From: Gemmatimonadota bacterium
Lineage (GTDB): Bacteria; Gemmatimonadota; Gemmatimonadetes; Longimicrobiales; Gaopeijiaceae
Direction of reading: 5' to 3'
Assembly (NCBI GenBank): GCA_024638395.1
Contig: JAHEKK010000127.1
Coordinates: 1-8,016 of the forward strand
Length of the DNA: 8,016 bases
Position numbers and translations under genes: made by a program. Under the pieces are notes generated by a model. The model was not told where the DNA came from. It ran no database searches and saw only the letters and a program-made list of their open reading frames with translations. The stretch's first letter is position 1; the number at the start of each line of letters is the position of its first letter. Positions 1 to 6,189 of this stretch are shown here, piece by piece.

Positions 1-303
1 CCCCTCCAGATCTCGGGAAAGCCCGAGGAGGAAGTGGGACAGCATCATTCCGCAGTTTCCCCTCGCACCGAGCACCGCGGCCTCCGCAATCTCTGCGGCA
101 ACCCGGTCGACGCGCCGATCACCTACCACGGCCAGGCGTCCCGCGATGGACCGGAGGGTCAGGGCGAGGTTGGTGCCCGTATCCCCGTCCGGGACCGGGA
201 ACACGTTGATGCGGTTCAACTCTCCCTTCGCACGCTGCCCGTAGCTGCACGCTGCCAGCACTGCCCGCCTGAGGCGTGGTCCATCCAGGTATGAGATCGG
301 CAT
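1..303 (-). CDS. DAK2-domain kinase (FakA/YloV-like), N-terminal part, cut by the window edge
   Basis: Reading the minus strand from ATG at 303 gives 101 open codons to the edge, with the C-terminal part outside the window. Residues 29-45 (LNRINVFPVPDGDTGTN) match the hallmark of DAK2/DhaL-type kinase domains, whose Asp residues (here D39 and D41) bind the Mg-ATP phosphates. GARGNCGMMLS at about 79-89 matches the second conserved block, usually GARGNSGVILS. In Firmicutes this family (FakA) phosphorylates fatty acids bound to a DegV-like FakB partner; other DAK2 proteins act on dihydroxyacetone. Which applies here cannot be told from the fragment, although the start at the very N-terminus and the FPVPDGDTGTN wording favour the FakA/YloV group. 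The gene is divergent from the MshEN-receiver gene, with 113 bp between them. No Shine-Dalgarno sequence precedes the ATG. I am confident of the family and less so of the exact start. Confidence 0.88.
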   Translation of the reverse strand, partial: MPISYLDGPRLRRAVLAACSYGQRAKGELNRINVFPVPDGDTGTNLALTLRSIAGRLAVVGDRRVDRVAAEIAEAAVLGARGNCGMMLSHFLLGLSRDLEG

Positions 304-416
304 AGGGCCAATGTGAGGCTCTGAGCAGCCTGAAGTACAGAGGGTCTCTGAGGAATCGCCGCGAGTGGGCGATACTTGGACGTGGACGCAGGCCACGCCC
401 ACTACCTATCCGCCCG
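304..416. other. Divergent intergenic region between DAK2 kinase and MshEN-receiver genes
   Basis: These 113 bp separate two divergent start codons and must hold at least one promoter if the start calls are right. The best plus-strand -10 candidate is GATACT at 371-376, with a poor -35 (CTGAGG, 348-353, 17 bp upstream). That would give a leader of about 35 nt for the gene at 417. No convincing minus-strand promoter or operator is visible. Neither flanking start has a Shine-Dalgarno sequence. The promoter reading is weak. Confidence 0.3.
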
Positions 417-1730
417 ATGCCAAAAGACACCCAACGCAACAGCCTCCACTGGCTCACGGCAGCCGTCGTGAAGACGGGGTTGGTCTCGAACCTTCCGAGG
501 GCCGCCGTGCTGGAGGCCTTACCGGCGGGTACCGAAACAGCCCCCGCGTGGGACCTGGCCGCCGAGGCATTCGGGTTGAGCCACGAGCAGATCGCCCGGA
601 TCCTGGGAGCAGCCTACGGACTACAGGTCGCCAACATGCGGTTCCTGGAGCCCGAGGCGGCATCGTTTCTCCCGGAAGGCACGGCCCGGGGCCTGGGCGT
701 CGTGCCCCTTCGCCATACCGACCTGACCATCGTGGTCGCCTGCGCCAATCCGCTAGACGCCAAGATCGAGGGACAGGTGGGGGCCCTGTCCGGTCGGAGG
801 GTCGTGACCGCCATAGCCTCGCCCACCGACATCGGCGCCGCCCTCGATCGCGTTTACGGACAATCGGAACCGGCCGATTTCGTGCTCACCAATCTCCGCC
901 TCCAGACCGCCATGCAGCGGGTCGAGTTGCCGGCTGGAGCCCAGTCCATCCCTTCTCGGGGAACCGCTGTGGACAGGCTCGTCCGTTTGATCCTCTTCGA
1001 AGCGGTGAAGGCAAGGGCTTCCCGGATCAGCCTCGAACCCCGGGAGCGGGGCGGCCGCATCGCGTTCGTCGTGGAGGGCACCAGCCGCACGGTCGTCTTC
1101 CTTCCGGTTGCAGTCACCCTGCGGATCATGGCTCGACTGCGGCACTGGTCCCGTTCGGGAATGGTCCGGTCCGACAACCGGATGGTCGTTCGGGTCGACG
1201 GTGAACGCTATGAGCTCGTCTTTCGCCTGGCCGGCTCGGAGGCCCTCGATCCGATCCAGATCGACGTGCTCGGCGGCGAGGCCCCAGCCCTTCAGCCCGT
1301 CTCCGCCACCGACTGGGCCGCAAGCGCTTCCGACCACTGGAACCGGACACCCGTGGCGCTGGTGGTCGACGACGAGCCGGGGGACCGGCTCCTCCTCCGG
1401 ACCATGCTCAAACGGTCCGGATTCGAGGTCGTGGAGGCAGTAGATGGGGTGGAGGCCCTGACGACGCTTCAGGGCGACCAGGACTTCGATGTCGTCCTGC
1501 TCGACCTGATGATGCCCAGGATCTCGGGGCTCGAGGTGCTCACCCGGATCCGCGAAACGGTCCGCACCGCAGGCATGCCGGTCATCGTGGTTACGGCTTC
1601 CGACGATCCCGAGGACCGAAGACAGCTCATGGGCGCCGGCGCCGACGACTATCTCCAGAAGCCCATCCATCCTCCTCGCGTGGTCGAGCGGGTGAGGGCA
1701 CTGCTCCGGCGGTCCATGCCCGTCGCCTGA
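417..1730 (+). CDS. MshEN/GspE N-terminal domains fused to a response-regulator receiver domain
   Basis: The protein has 437 residues and is soluble, with no signal peptide or membrane segment. Residues about 45-150 resemble the MshEN/GspE N1 domain, which binds cyclic di-GMP in MshE and some PilB proteins. Residues about 183-285 resemble the second N-terminal domain of PilB/GspE ATPases: AVDRLVRLILFEAVKARASRISLEP parallels the family's 'ASDIHIEP' block, here with Ser in place of His. There is no Walker A or Walker B motif. After a linker (about 286-311) comes a complete receiver domain (312-433) with acidic pocket D318/D319, phospho-acceptor D363 in LLDLMMP, T393 and K415. It is therefore not a motor ATPase. 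A role as a phosphorylation-controlled adaptor, perhaps in type IV pilus, secretion or c-di-GMP signalling, is inference. The ATG at 417 lacks a Shine-Dalgarno sequence, so an internal start is possible. No partner histidine kinase is in the window. Confidence 0.85.
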   Translation: MPKDTQRNSLHWLTAAVVKTGLVSNLPRAAVLEALPAGTETAPAWDLAAEAFGLSHEQIARILGAAYGLQVANMRFLEPEAASFLPEGTARGLGVVPLRHTDLTIVVACANPLDAKIEGQVGALSGRRVVTAIASPTDIGAALDRVYGQSEPADFVLTNLRLQTAMQRVELPAGAQSIPSRGTAVDRLVRLILFEAVKARASRISLEPRERGGRIAFVVEGTSRTVVFLPVAVTLRIMARLRHWSRSGMVRSDNRMVVRVDGERYELVFRLAGSEALDPIQIDVLGGEAPALQPVSATDWAASASDHWNRTPVALVVDDEPGDRLLLRTMLKRSGFEVVEAVDGVEALTTLQGDQDFDVVLLDLMMPRISGLEVLTRIRETVRTAGMPVIVVTASDDPEDRRQLMGAGADDYLQKPIHPPRVVERVRALLRRSMPVA

Positions 1731-1918
1731 CGACGCAGGTCCGGCATGCCACTCCACCAGTTTCACCACCGGCGGAACCGAGGCCTCTGACCTCCCCTCG
1801 GCACGCTGTAGCGGCCCCGATGACGGATCGCGACACGGCTCGCTATCTTCCGGGTCCGAAGCGAGCCGCCTCACGACCGACTGGGGCTTCCGCGCTGCCC
1901 GATCCAGAACCCCGGCCG
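1731..1918. other. Intergenic region upstream of the sigma factor gene
   Basis: This 188 bp stretch separates the receiver-domain gene from the chosen sigma factor start. It can be read through in frame from an ATG at 1820, but that 33-residue extension is low-complexity (Arg/Pro/Ala) and precedes the conserved sigma domain. It holds a possible promoter (1820-1849). A GGAACC at 1774-1779 resembles the -35 of ECF-type promoters, which could mean autoregulation, but I find no convincing partner -10 at the right distance. No clear terminator hairpin follows the upstream gene. Confidence 0.35.
1820..1849 (+). promoter_or_regulatory. Possible housekeeping promoter for the sigma/anti-sigma operon
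   Basis: ATGACG (1820-1825) and TATCTT (1844-1849) are separated by 18 bp, and each matches four of six bases of the sigma-70 consensus. Transcription would begin near 1856, leaving about 60 nt of leader before the chosen ATG at 1919. This agrees with rejecting the in-frame ATG at 1820, which would fall inside the promoter. It is a pattern match only. Confidence 0.3.
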
Positions 1919-2515
1919 ATGACGCCCGAACCCCATCAGGACTTCCAGGAACTGCTGGAACCGGTCCTCGACCCGGCCTTCGGCATGGCCCTGAGCTATA
2001 CCGGCGGAAGCGAAGCCGACGCCGAGGACCTGGTCCAGGAAGCGGCCCTGAAGGCCTTTCGTGGGTTCGGGAGCTTCGAGAAGGGAACCAACTTCAAGGC
2101 CTGGTTCTTCCGCATCTTGATGAACACGGCGGTCTCAAAGTTCCGGAAAGCGAGTCGACGTCCACTGGAAGTCGACATCGACGATACGTCCCCGACTCCG
2201 CTGCTCCAGCAGGCACAGGCCCGAGGCCTGGACGTGGACGGTTCGGATCCGGCACGCGCCTTCATCGAACGCATTCGCATCGAGAGCATCCACGAAGCCA
2301 TCGCGGAGCTCCCGGAAGAGTTTCGCCAGGTGTGTGTGCTGTATTTCCTGGAGGAATTCACGTACCCCGAGATCGCAGAAGTCCTGGAAATCCCGGTAGG
2401 CACGGTCCGCTCCCGTCTTCACCGGGCCCGGAAAGCCCTACAGCGCCGGCTCCTGGACATCGCGGTGGAGGACGGTCTGGTTCCCGGTACACCGGCGGCG
2501 GGAGCGGACGTATGA
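1919..2515 (+). CDS. ECF-type RNA polymerase sigma factor, SigR/RpoE-like
   Basis: A 198-residue sigma-70 family factor of the extracytoplasmic-function type that directs RNA polymerase to a stress regulon. Region 2 spans about residues 10-82, with EDLVQEAALKAF (36-47) for core binding and the -10-recognition stretch WFFRILMNTAVSKFRK (62-77). Region 4 spans about 117-182, with LPEEFRQVCVLYFLEEFTYPEIAEVLEIPVGTV forming the helix-turn-helix for -35 recognition, followed by RSRLHRARKAL. The linker is unusually long for an ECF factor, as in SigR-like members. The gene ends in an ATGA overlap with the anti-sigma gene, so the two should be made in balance. I chose ATG 1919 because it immediately precedes the conserved domain; ATG 1820 would add 33 low-complexity residues. 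Neither has a Shine-Dalgarno sequence. The family call is firm and the SigR subgroup rests largely on the RsrA-like neighbour. Confidence 0.92.
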   Translation: MTPEPHQDFQELLEPVLDPAFGMALSYTGGSEADAEDLVQEAALKAFRGFGSFEKGTNFKAWFFRILMNTAVSKFRKASRRPLEVDIDDTSPTPLLQQAQARGLDVDGSDPARAFIERIRIESIHEAIAELPEEFRQVCVLYFLEEFTYPEIAEVLEIPVGTVRSRLHRARKALQRRLLDIAVEDGLVPGTPAAGADV

Positions 2516-2796
2516 GCGGCGAGGGCCCTGAGGAGAAATGCGGAAGTCTGGATTGCCGTGAAGTCTTCCGCCGCCTCGACGACTACCTGGACGGGACTCT
2601 CCCGGCCGAGGACATCGTCGCGATGCGCGACCACCTGGACGCGTGTAGCCACTGCGCCGACGAGTACGGCTTCGGCGCCGGCATGGTGGCCGAATTGAAG
2701 GCGAAGCTCAGGACGGTGGAATGCCCCGATCGACTCCGGGCCTGGATCGCGGAGCAGACCTCCCGGGGACCGTCGGGGGAATCACCCGGACCCTGA
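2512..2796 (+). CDS. Zinc-binding anti-sigma factor, RsrA/ChrR-like (ZAS) family
   Basis: A 94-residue cytoplasmic protein with the zinc-associated anti-sigma signature H41-x3-C45-x2-C48 (residues 41-48 HLDACSHC) and an upstream Cys (C15) in the DCREVFRRLDDYLDG segment. This layout follows Streptomyces RsrA, where one N-terminal Cys, the His and the CxxC pair hold zinc, and oxidation to a disulphide releases SigR. C10 and C71 are additional cysteines. No membrane segment follows, so it should sense a cytoplasmic signal rather than envelope stress. The start ATG overlaps the sigma stop (ATGA at 2512-2515) and has GGAG seven bases upstream (2501-2504), which fixes the start. Holding the upstream sigma factor inactive until thiol oxidation is the likely role, inferred from the motif and the coupling. 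Confidence 0.88.
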   Translation: MSGEGPEEKCGSLDCREVFRRLDDYLDGTLPAEDIVAMRDHLDACSHCADEYGFGAGMVAELKAKLRTVECPDRLRAWIAEQTSRGPSGESPGP

Positions 2797-2814
2797 GCGT
2801 CGGTCCGGGCTCCG

Positions 2815-2827
2815 CGGGGCATCCCCG
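2815..2827. terminator. Weak candidate bidirectional terminator hairpin between convergent genes
   Basis: CGGGG-CAT-CCCCG forms a 5-bp all-GC stem with a 3-base loop in the 39-bp gap between the convergent anti-sigma and Rieske/glutamate-synthase genes. No T-tract follows on either strand, so it is not a canonical intrinsic terminator. Position is the main support. Confidence 0.2.
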
Positions 2828-2835
2828 GGCTCCCG

Positions 2836-4482
2836 TCAGACTCCTGGACTCCCCACACCTGCATACGGCACGCCCGAGAGAGCAGCCATGTCTCGGGACC
2901 AGGTCGTCAGGTCCGACCTGGAGAACCCGCCCAGGTGATCGTGACCGCACGCCCGGGCCATGATCTTCATCAGTTCCGTGGTGGCTGCGAGGTAGTTGGC
3001 CAGTCGTTGGGCGGAGGCTTCGACAATGAGTCGGGCACGGAGGTCCTTCTTCTGGGTGGCGATCCCCACCGGGCAATTGTTGGTATGACAAGCCCTCATG
3101 CCCAGGCACCCGATGGCCTGGAGGGCAGCGTTCGAGATGGCGACTGCATCGGCACCCAAGGCCAGGGCCTTCACGAAGTCAGACTCCGTCCGGAGACCGC
3201 CCGTGATGATCAGGCTCACGTCCTTGGCCCCGACGTCATCCAGGTGCCGCCTGGCGCGGGCGAGAGCAGGAATGGTGGGGATCGAGATGTTCTTCTTGAA
3301 GATCTCGGGAGCGGCGCCCGTCCCCCCACCGCGACCATCGAGGATGACATAGTCCACACCGATGGCCAGGGCGAAATCGAGATCCGCCTCCACGTGTTGA
3401 GCGGATAGCTTGAATCCCACGGGGATCCCGCCCGTCGTCTCCCGCACTTGATCGGCCACGGCACGGAAGTCCTCGGGTTCCTTCAGATCAGCAAAGCGAG
3501 CCGGGCTGATGGCCGGTGTACCGGGCTTCAACCCCCGCACCGACCCGATCTTTTCGGTCACCTTTTCCCCGGGCAGATGCCCGCCTGTCCCCGTCTTCGC
3601 CCCCTGGCCGCCCTTGAAATGGAAGGCCTGGCACCGGGCCACCTTGTCCAGCGACCAACCGAACCGGCCCGAGGCCAACTCGTAGAAGTAGCGGGAGTTC
3701 GCGGCCTGCTCCTCCGGCAGCATCCCCCCTTCGCCGGAACAGATCCCGGTGCCCGCATCCTCCGCCCCCATAGCGAGGGCCACCTTCGCCTCCTCGCTGA
3801 GCGCACCGAAGCTCATGTCGCTGACCAGCAAGGGGATGTCGAGCGTCAGGGGCTTGGATGCCCTCGGACCGATGACAACCTCGGTGGCCACCGCGCTCTC
3901 GTCGGCCAGGGGCCGGGTGGCCAACTGCCCGGTCAGGATCTGGATGTCGTCCCACCTGGGCAGCTCCGTAAGCGGGACCCCCATGGCCGACACCTTGCCG
4001 TGGTGCCCCCACTTCTCCAGGCCGTCCCGGGCCAGGGACTGGATGTAGCCGTTGTAGGGCTCTTCGGGGGTTCCGTGGATGTCCTGGTAGAGGCCCAGGT
4101 ACTGGTCACGGTCGTAGGGCTGAGGGTGTTCCTGGGCCCACGACACGATCTCCGAGGCATCCACCCAGACCGTATCGACGTCCTCGTCGATCCATGCGGC
4201 AAACTTCTGGAGCACCTCGTGGTTGTTGTACTCACTGACACCGCTGTCGTAGCGGTAGTCCCAACCGTGGACTCCGCAGATGAGGTTGTCACCCTCCACA
4301 TGCCCATCAGCCATGAGGGCGCCCCGGTGGAGGCAACGTCCATAGAGAACCGAGACCTGGTCGTCGTACCGGATCACCACCAGGTCCACGCCTTCCACGA
4401 GGGCGTAGGCCGGCGCCCGGTCAGTCAATTCACTCCACGAGGCCACCTTGGCCCGGGTCGTCGTCTCAGATGTCATTGTCAC
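2836..4482 (-). CDS. Rieske [2Fe-2S] domain fused to FMN/3Fe-4S glutamate-synthase-like domain
   Basis: A 548-residue soluble protein. Residues about 14-110 form a Rieske domain with cluster ligands C50-x-H52 (CLHRG) and C69-x2-H72 (CGVHGW). After a linker, residues about 170-530 match the FMN-binding domain of glutamate synthase: MSFGALSEEAK (223-233), SGEGGM (249-254), GGQGAKTGTGGHLPG (291-305), GRGGGTGAAP (383-392), TGGLRTESD (427-435), and C459/C465/C470, whose 6 and 5 spacing equals that of the GltB [3Fe-4S] cluster, in the CHTNNCPVGIATQ block. There is no N-terminal Cys amidotransferase and no C-terminal GltB helix domain, so it should not hydrolyse glutamine itself. The substrate is unknown; the Rieske cluster probably passes electrons to the FMN/3Fe-4S centre. 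GTG 4482 or ATG 4476 could start it, and neither has a clear Shine-Dalgarno sequence. It is divergent from the phosphopantetheinyl transferase gene and convergent with the anti-sigma gene. Confidence 0.9.
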   Translation of the reverse strand: MTMTSETTTRAKVASWSELTDRAPAYALVEGVDLVVIRYDDQVSVLYGRCLHRGALMADGHVEGDNLICGVHGWDYRYDSGVSEYNNHEVLQKFAAWIDEDVDTVWVDASEIVSWAQEHPQPYDRDQYLGLYQDIHGTPEEPYNGYIQSLARDGLEKWGHHGKVSAMGVPLTELPRWDDIQILTGQLATRPLADESAVATEVVIGPRASKPLTLDIPLLVSDMSFGALSEEAKVALAMGAEDAGTGICSGEGGMLPEEQAANSRYFYELASGRFGWSLDKVARCQAFHFKGGQGAKTGTGGHLPGEKVTEKIGSVRGLKPGTPAISPARFADLKEPEDFRAVADQVRETTGGIPVGFKLSAQHVEADLDFALAIGVDYVILDGRGGGTGAAPEIFKKNISIPTIPALARARRHLDDVGAKDVSLIITGGLRTESDFVKALALGADAVAISNAALQAIGCLGMRACHTNNCPVGIATQKKDLRARLIVEASAQRLANYLAATTELMKIMARACGHDHLGGFSRSDLTTWSRDMAALSGVPYAGVGSPGV

Positions 4483-4559
4483 CGCCGACTTTCGAATCCA
4501 GCACGTTCAACCAGGCCCCAGGCGCTGAGTCCTTGGGTTCGTCCGCCTCCGGCCCGATG

Positions 4560-4588
4560 TTGGACGCTCCGACCATCCGGTATACACT
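4560..4588 (+). promoter_or_regulatory. Possible promoter for the phosphopantetheinyl transferase gene
   Basis: TTGGAC (4560-4565) and TACACT (4583-4588) are spaced by 17 bp, matching three and four of six consensus bases. An overlapping TATACA (4581-4586) could serve as the -10 instead, with a short 15-bp spacer. Transcription would start near 4595, inside the adjacent inverted repeat, leaving about 55 nt before ATG 4650. Confidence 0.33.
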
Positions 4589-4602
4589 CTCCGAAGTCGG
4601 AG
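4589..4602. repeat. Perfect 6-bp inverted repeat at the PPTase promoter, possible operator
   Basis: CTCCGA-AG-TCGGAG is a near-continuous palindrome that abuts the predicted -10 and covers the expected transcription start. Its position would suit a repressor site. The arms are short and GC-rich, so chance occurrence in this genome cannot be excluded. Confidence 0.3.
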
Positions 4603-4649
4603 CCTACCCTCCTCCGAGGGCTGCGAGGCCACAGACTACCCCTGACTCC

Positions 4650-5354
4650 ATGGTCGAGACAACCGGACCCTTCCCTTTGGAAGAGGGCACCATCTATCTG
4701 CTGGAGGGCGACCTCCACGGCTCGCCTGCAGAGGTGGACGCCTCGCTGGCCATCCTCTCGCCAGCGGAGCGCACCCGCGCTGCACGCTTCCGCTACTACC
4801 GTCATCGCAGACGGTACGTCATTGCCCACGCGCGGCTTCGACAGACGTTGTCCCGAGTAACCGGCGAGCGACCCGAGGCGTTCCGCTTCCAGTTGGGAAA
4901 ACACGGCAAGCCGTACCTGATGGATGGACCCTCGTTCAATCTCTCCCACTCTGGGGAGCGGTTTCTGCTCGGCATGAGCACCAGCGGTCGCATCGGGGTC
5001 GATCTGGAGGAGGAGCGTCCGGTACGGGAGATGGTAGCGCTGGCGAAGAAGAAGTTCTCGAGCGAGGAGGTCGAGGTGTTCCTCGCGGCTCCCGAGATTG
5101 ATCGGACGCGCGTCTTTTTTCGGATCTGGACCCTGAAGGAGGCCTATTTGAAGGGGATCGGAACAGGCCTGGCTACGCGGCTGGATTCGTTCGCCGTCAA
5201 TCCCCAGCCCGGAGAGACGAACGCCCTGGTCCGCATCGACGACCCGGCCGAAGTGCTGGACGCGTGGTTCGTCCGCAACTGGGCAGTGGGAGGGAGCGCC
5301 CACGCGGCGGTGGCCATCGACCGTCCCCGGAGCGCGGTCGTCGCGCTGCCCTGA
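4650..5354 (+). CDS. 4'-phosphopantetheinyl transferase, Sfp type
   Basis: The predicted enzyme transfers the phosphopantetheine arm of coenzyme A to a conserved Ser of carrier proteins. The Sfp group (about 230 residues) serves polyketide, peptide and fatty-acid carrier domains. At 234 residues, all core motifs are present in order: GKPYL (86-90), FNLSHSG (96-102), GVDLEE (116-121, Mg ligands D118 and E120) and FFRIWTLKEAYLKGIG (156-171, with W160, K163 and E164). The N-terminal half (about 14-80) has the usual Sfp pseudo-repeat, with RFRYYRHRRRYVIAHARLR for CoA phosphate contacts. ATG 4650 gives the normal family length; the in-frame ATG at 4470 would add 60 low-complexity residues. No Shine-Dalgarno sequence precedes it. 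No carrier-protein, NRPS or PKS gene is in the window, so its client is unknown. It appears to be a single-gene unit. Confidence 0.93.
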   Translation: MVETTGPFPLEEGTIYLLEGDLHGSPAEVDASLAILSPAERTRAARFRYYRHRRRYVIAHARLRQTLSRVTGERPEAFRFQLGKHGKPYLMDGPSFNLSHSGERFLLGMSTSGRIGVDLEEERPVREMVALAKKKFSSEEVEVFLAAPEIDRTRVFFRIWTLKEAYLKGIGTGLATRLDSFAVNPQPGETNALVRIDDPAEVLDAWFVRNWAVGGSAHAAVAIDRPRSAVVALP

Positions 5355-5380
5355 CGGCGACAGCCCCGCCGGGAGACCCG
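5355..5380. terminator. Weak candidate hairpin between convergent PPTase and phosphoesterase genes
   Basis: CGGCG (5355-5359) pairs with CGCCG (5367-5371) across a 7-base loop, and an alternative CGGG-AGA-CCCG stem (5370-5380) overlaps it. The 28-bp gap sits exactly between two convergent stop codons. There is no T-tract, so factor-independent termination is doubtful. Confidence 0.22.
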
Positions 5381-5382
5381 TG

Positions 5383-6189
5383 TCAGAATCGCCCTCTGGC
5401 CCGCTCTTTGCCGGGGAGGATCTCCAGGCACGTCGTCCACCAGCCCGTTTCCAACGTCTCGATGAACTCCTCGGGTAGCCCCTCCTCCGCCATCTCCGTC
5501 CCCAGCCTCCGGTAGTCGTATTCCACCGGTCTGAAAGAGACATCGAGGTCACGGCCGTGGGCCTCCAGGATTGCATACCACACCTCGGTCCGCCCGTCGT
5601 TGGCGGGGCGCCCGAGGGCGCCGGCATTCACGTAGGCCCGGGCGCCCGGAAGCCGTCCAACCCAGTGGATCCCGGTGTGCGTTCCGAGAATGACGTCGGC
5701 ATCGTGGTCCCGGGCGAGCTTTTCCAGGAAATGCATCGGCGTCGTGGACTCCCAGAGGAACTCGTTCATTTGCCGGGGACTCCCGTGGCACGCGAGGACG
5801 TCCAGCTCACCCAGGCGGAACCGGTGCTCTCCTGGAAGGCCGGCCATCCAGGCCCGGTTCGCCGGGGCGGTATTCGAGAACGTGTACCGGTACGAAAGCC
5901 GGGCGAAATGGTTGTCGCGGGGGTCGGTGTATCCGCACTGGCAGTCGTCCAGCCCACGGGCGATGGAGTCGTCGTAGTTGCCTCGGATCACCGAGACGTC
6001 AGGGGCATCCAGAAGAGGAAAGACCCGATCGGGATGGGGACCGAAGGCGCCCAGGTCCCCCAGGCACATGACGGCCTCGACGCCCTGGTGGCGGGCATCG
6101 GCCAGGCACACCTCCAGGGCGAGGTAGTTGGAGTAGATGCCCCCCACCACGGCCACCTTCGAGTACTCGCGGCCGGGCTCGAATCTCAC
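5383..6189 (-). CDS. Calcineurin-like metallophosphoesterase, YfcE/MJ0936-like, atypical metal site
   Basis: A 268-residue soluble protein. Family landmarks are visible: SNYLALEVCL (20-29, usual 'GNLPALEAVL'), CLGDLGAFGPHP (42-53, with D45), RGNYDD (69-74, usual GNHD), CHGSPR, GTHTGIHW (usual GHTHIPW) and VNAGALGRP (usual VNPGSVGQP). The first metal motif, normally D-x-H-G-N, reads G17-I-Y19-S-N21, so both metal ligands are absent. The GNHD His is Tyr, and the second His of GHTH appears to be Gly. It may be a weak, altered or non-catalytic family member. GTG 6189 is the start: it overlaps the radical SAM stop as GTGA (6186-6189) and has GGAG seven bases upstream (6197-6200). A longer in-frame reading from 6387 would overlap the neighbour by 200 bp and is not needed. 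The tight coupling says the two proteins act together. The substrate is unknown. Confidence 0.85.
   Translation of the reverse strand: MRFEPGREYSKVAVVGGIYSNYLALEVCLADARHQGVEAVMCLGDLGAFGPHPDRVFPLLDAPDVSVIRGNYDDSIARGLDDCQCGYTDPRDNHFARLSYRYTFSNTAPANRAWMAGLPGEHRFRLGELDVLACHGSPRQMNEFLWESTTPMHFLEKLARDHDADVILGTHTGIHWVGRLPGARAYVNAGALGRPANDGRTEVWYAILEAHGRDLDVSFRPVEYDYRRLGTEMAEEGLPEEFIETLETGWWTTCLEILPGKERARGRF

Larger units (their letters stand above)
4483..4649. other. Divergent promoter region between Rieske/glutamate-synthase and PPTase genes
   Basis: These 167 bp lie between two divergent starts. They hold a plausible plus-strand promoter (4560-4588) immediately followed by a perfect inverted repeat (4589-4602). 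The plus reading frame is open through this region from ATG 4470, but that extension would overlap the neighbour's start codon and precedes the conserved PPTase domain, so I treat the region as non-coding. No clear minus-strand promoter is recognised. Confidence 0.45.

Noticed and set aside
34..294. Plus-strand open frame near the left edge (86 codons)
   Set aside because: It is antisense to the DAK2-domain coding sequence, which has an unmistakable DGDTGTN motif.
753..1874. Long open frame on the minus strand opposite the MshEN-receiver gene (373 codons)
   Set aside because: It is antisense to a gene with clear domains, its product is low-complexity and resembles no family I know, and long antisense frames are expected at this GC content.
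2815..2827. Hairpin as a strong intrinsic terminator
   Set aside because: The stem is short and no T-tract follows on either strand, so it is listed only as a weak candidate.
4470..4649. Upstream start (4470) for the PPTase
   Set aside because: It would overlap the divergent neighbour's start codon, add 60 low-complexity residues and run through the promoter-like region; 234 residues is the normal family length.
3448..4860. Long open frame on the plus strand (470 codons) opposite the Rieske/glutamate-synthase gene
   Set aside because: It is the shadow of a gene with intact cluster and flavin motifs and runs into the PPTase coding region in another frame; its product is not protein-like.
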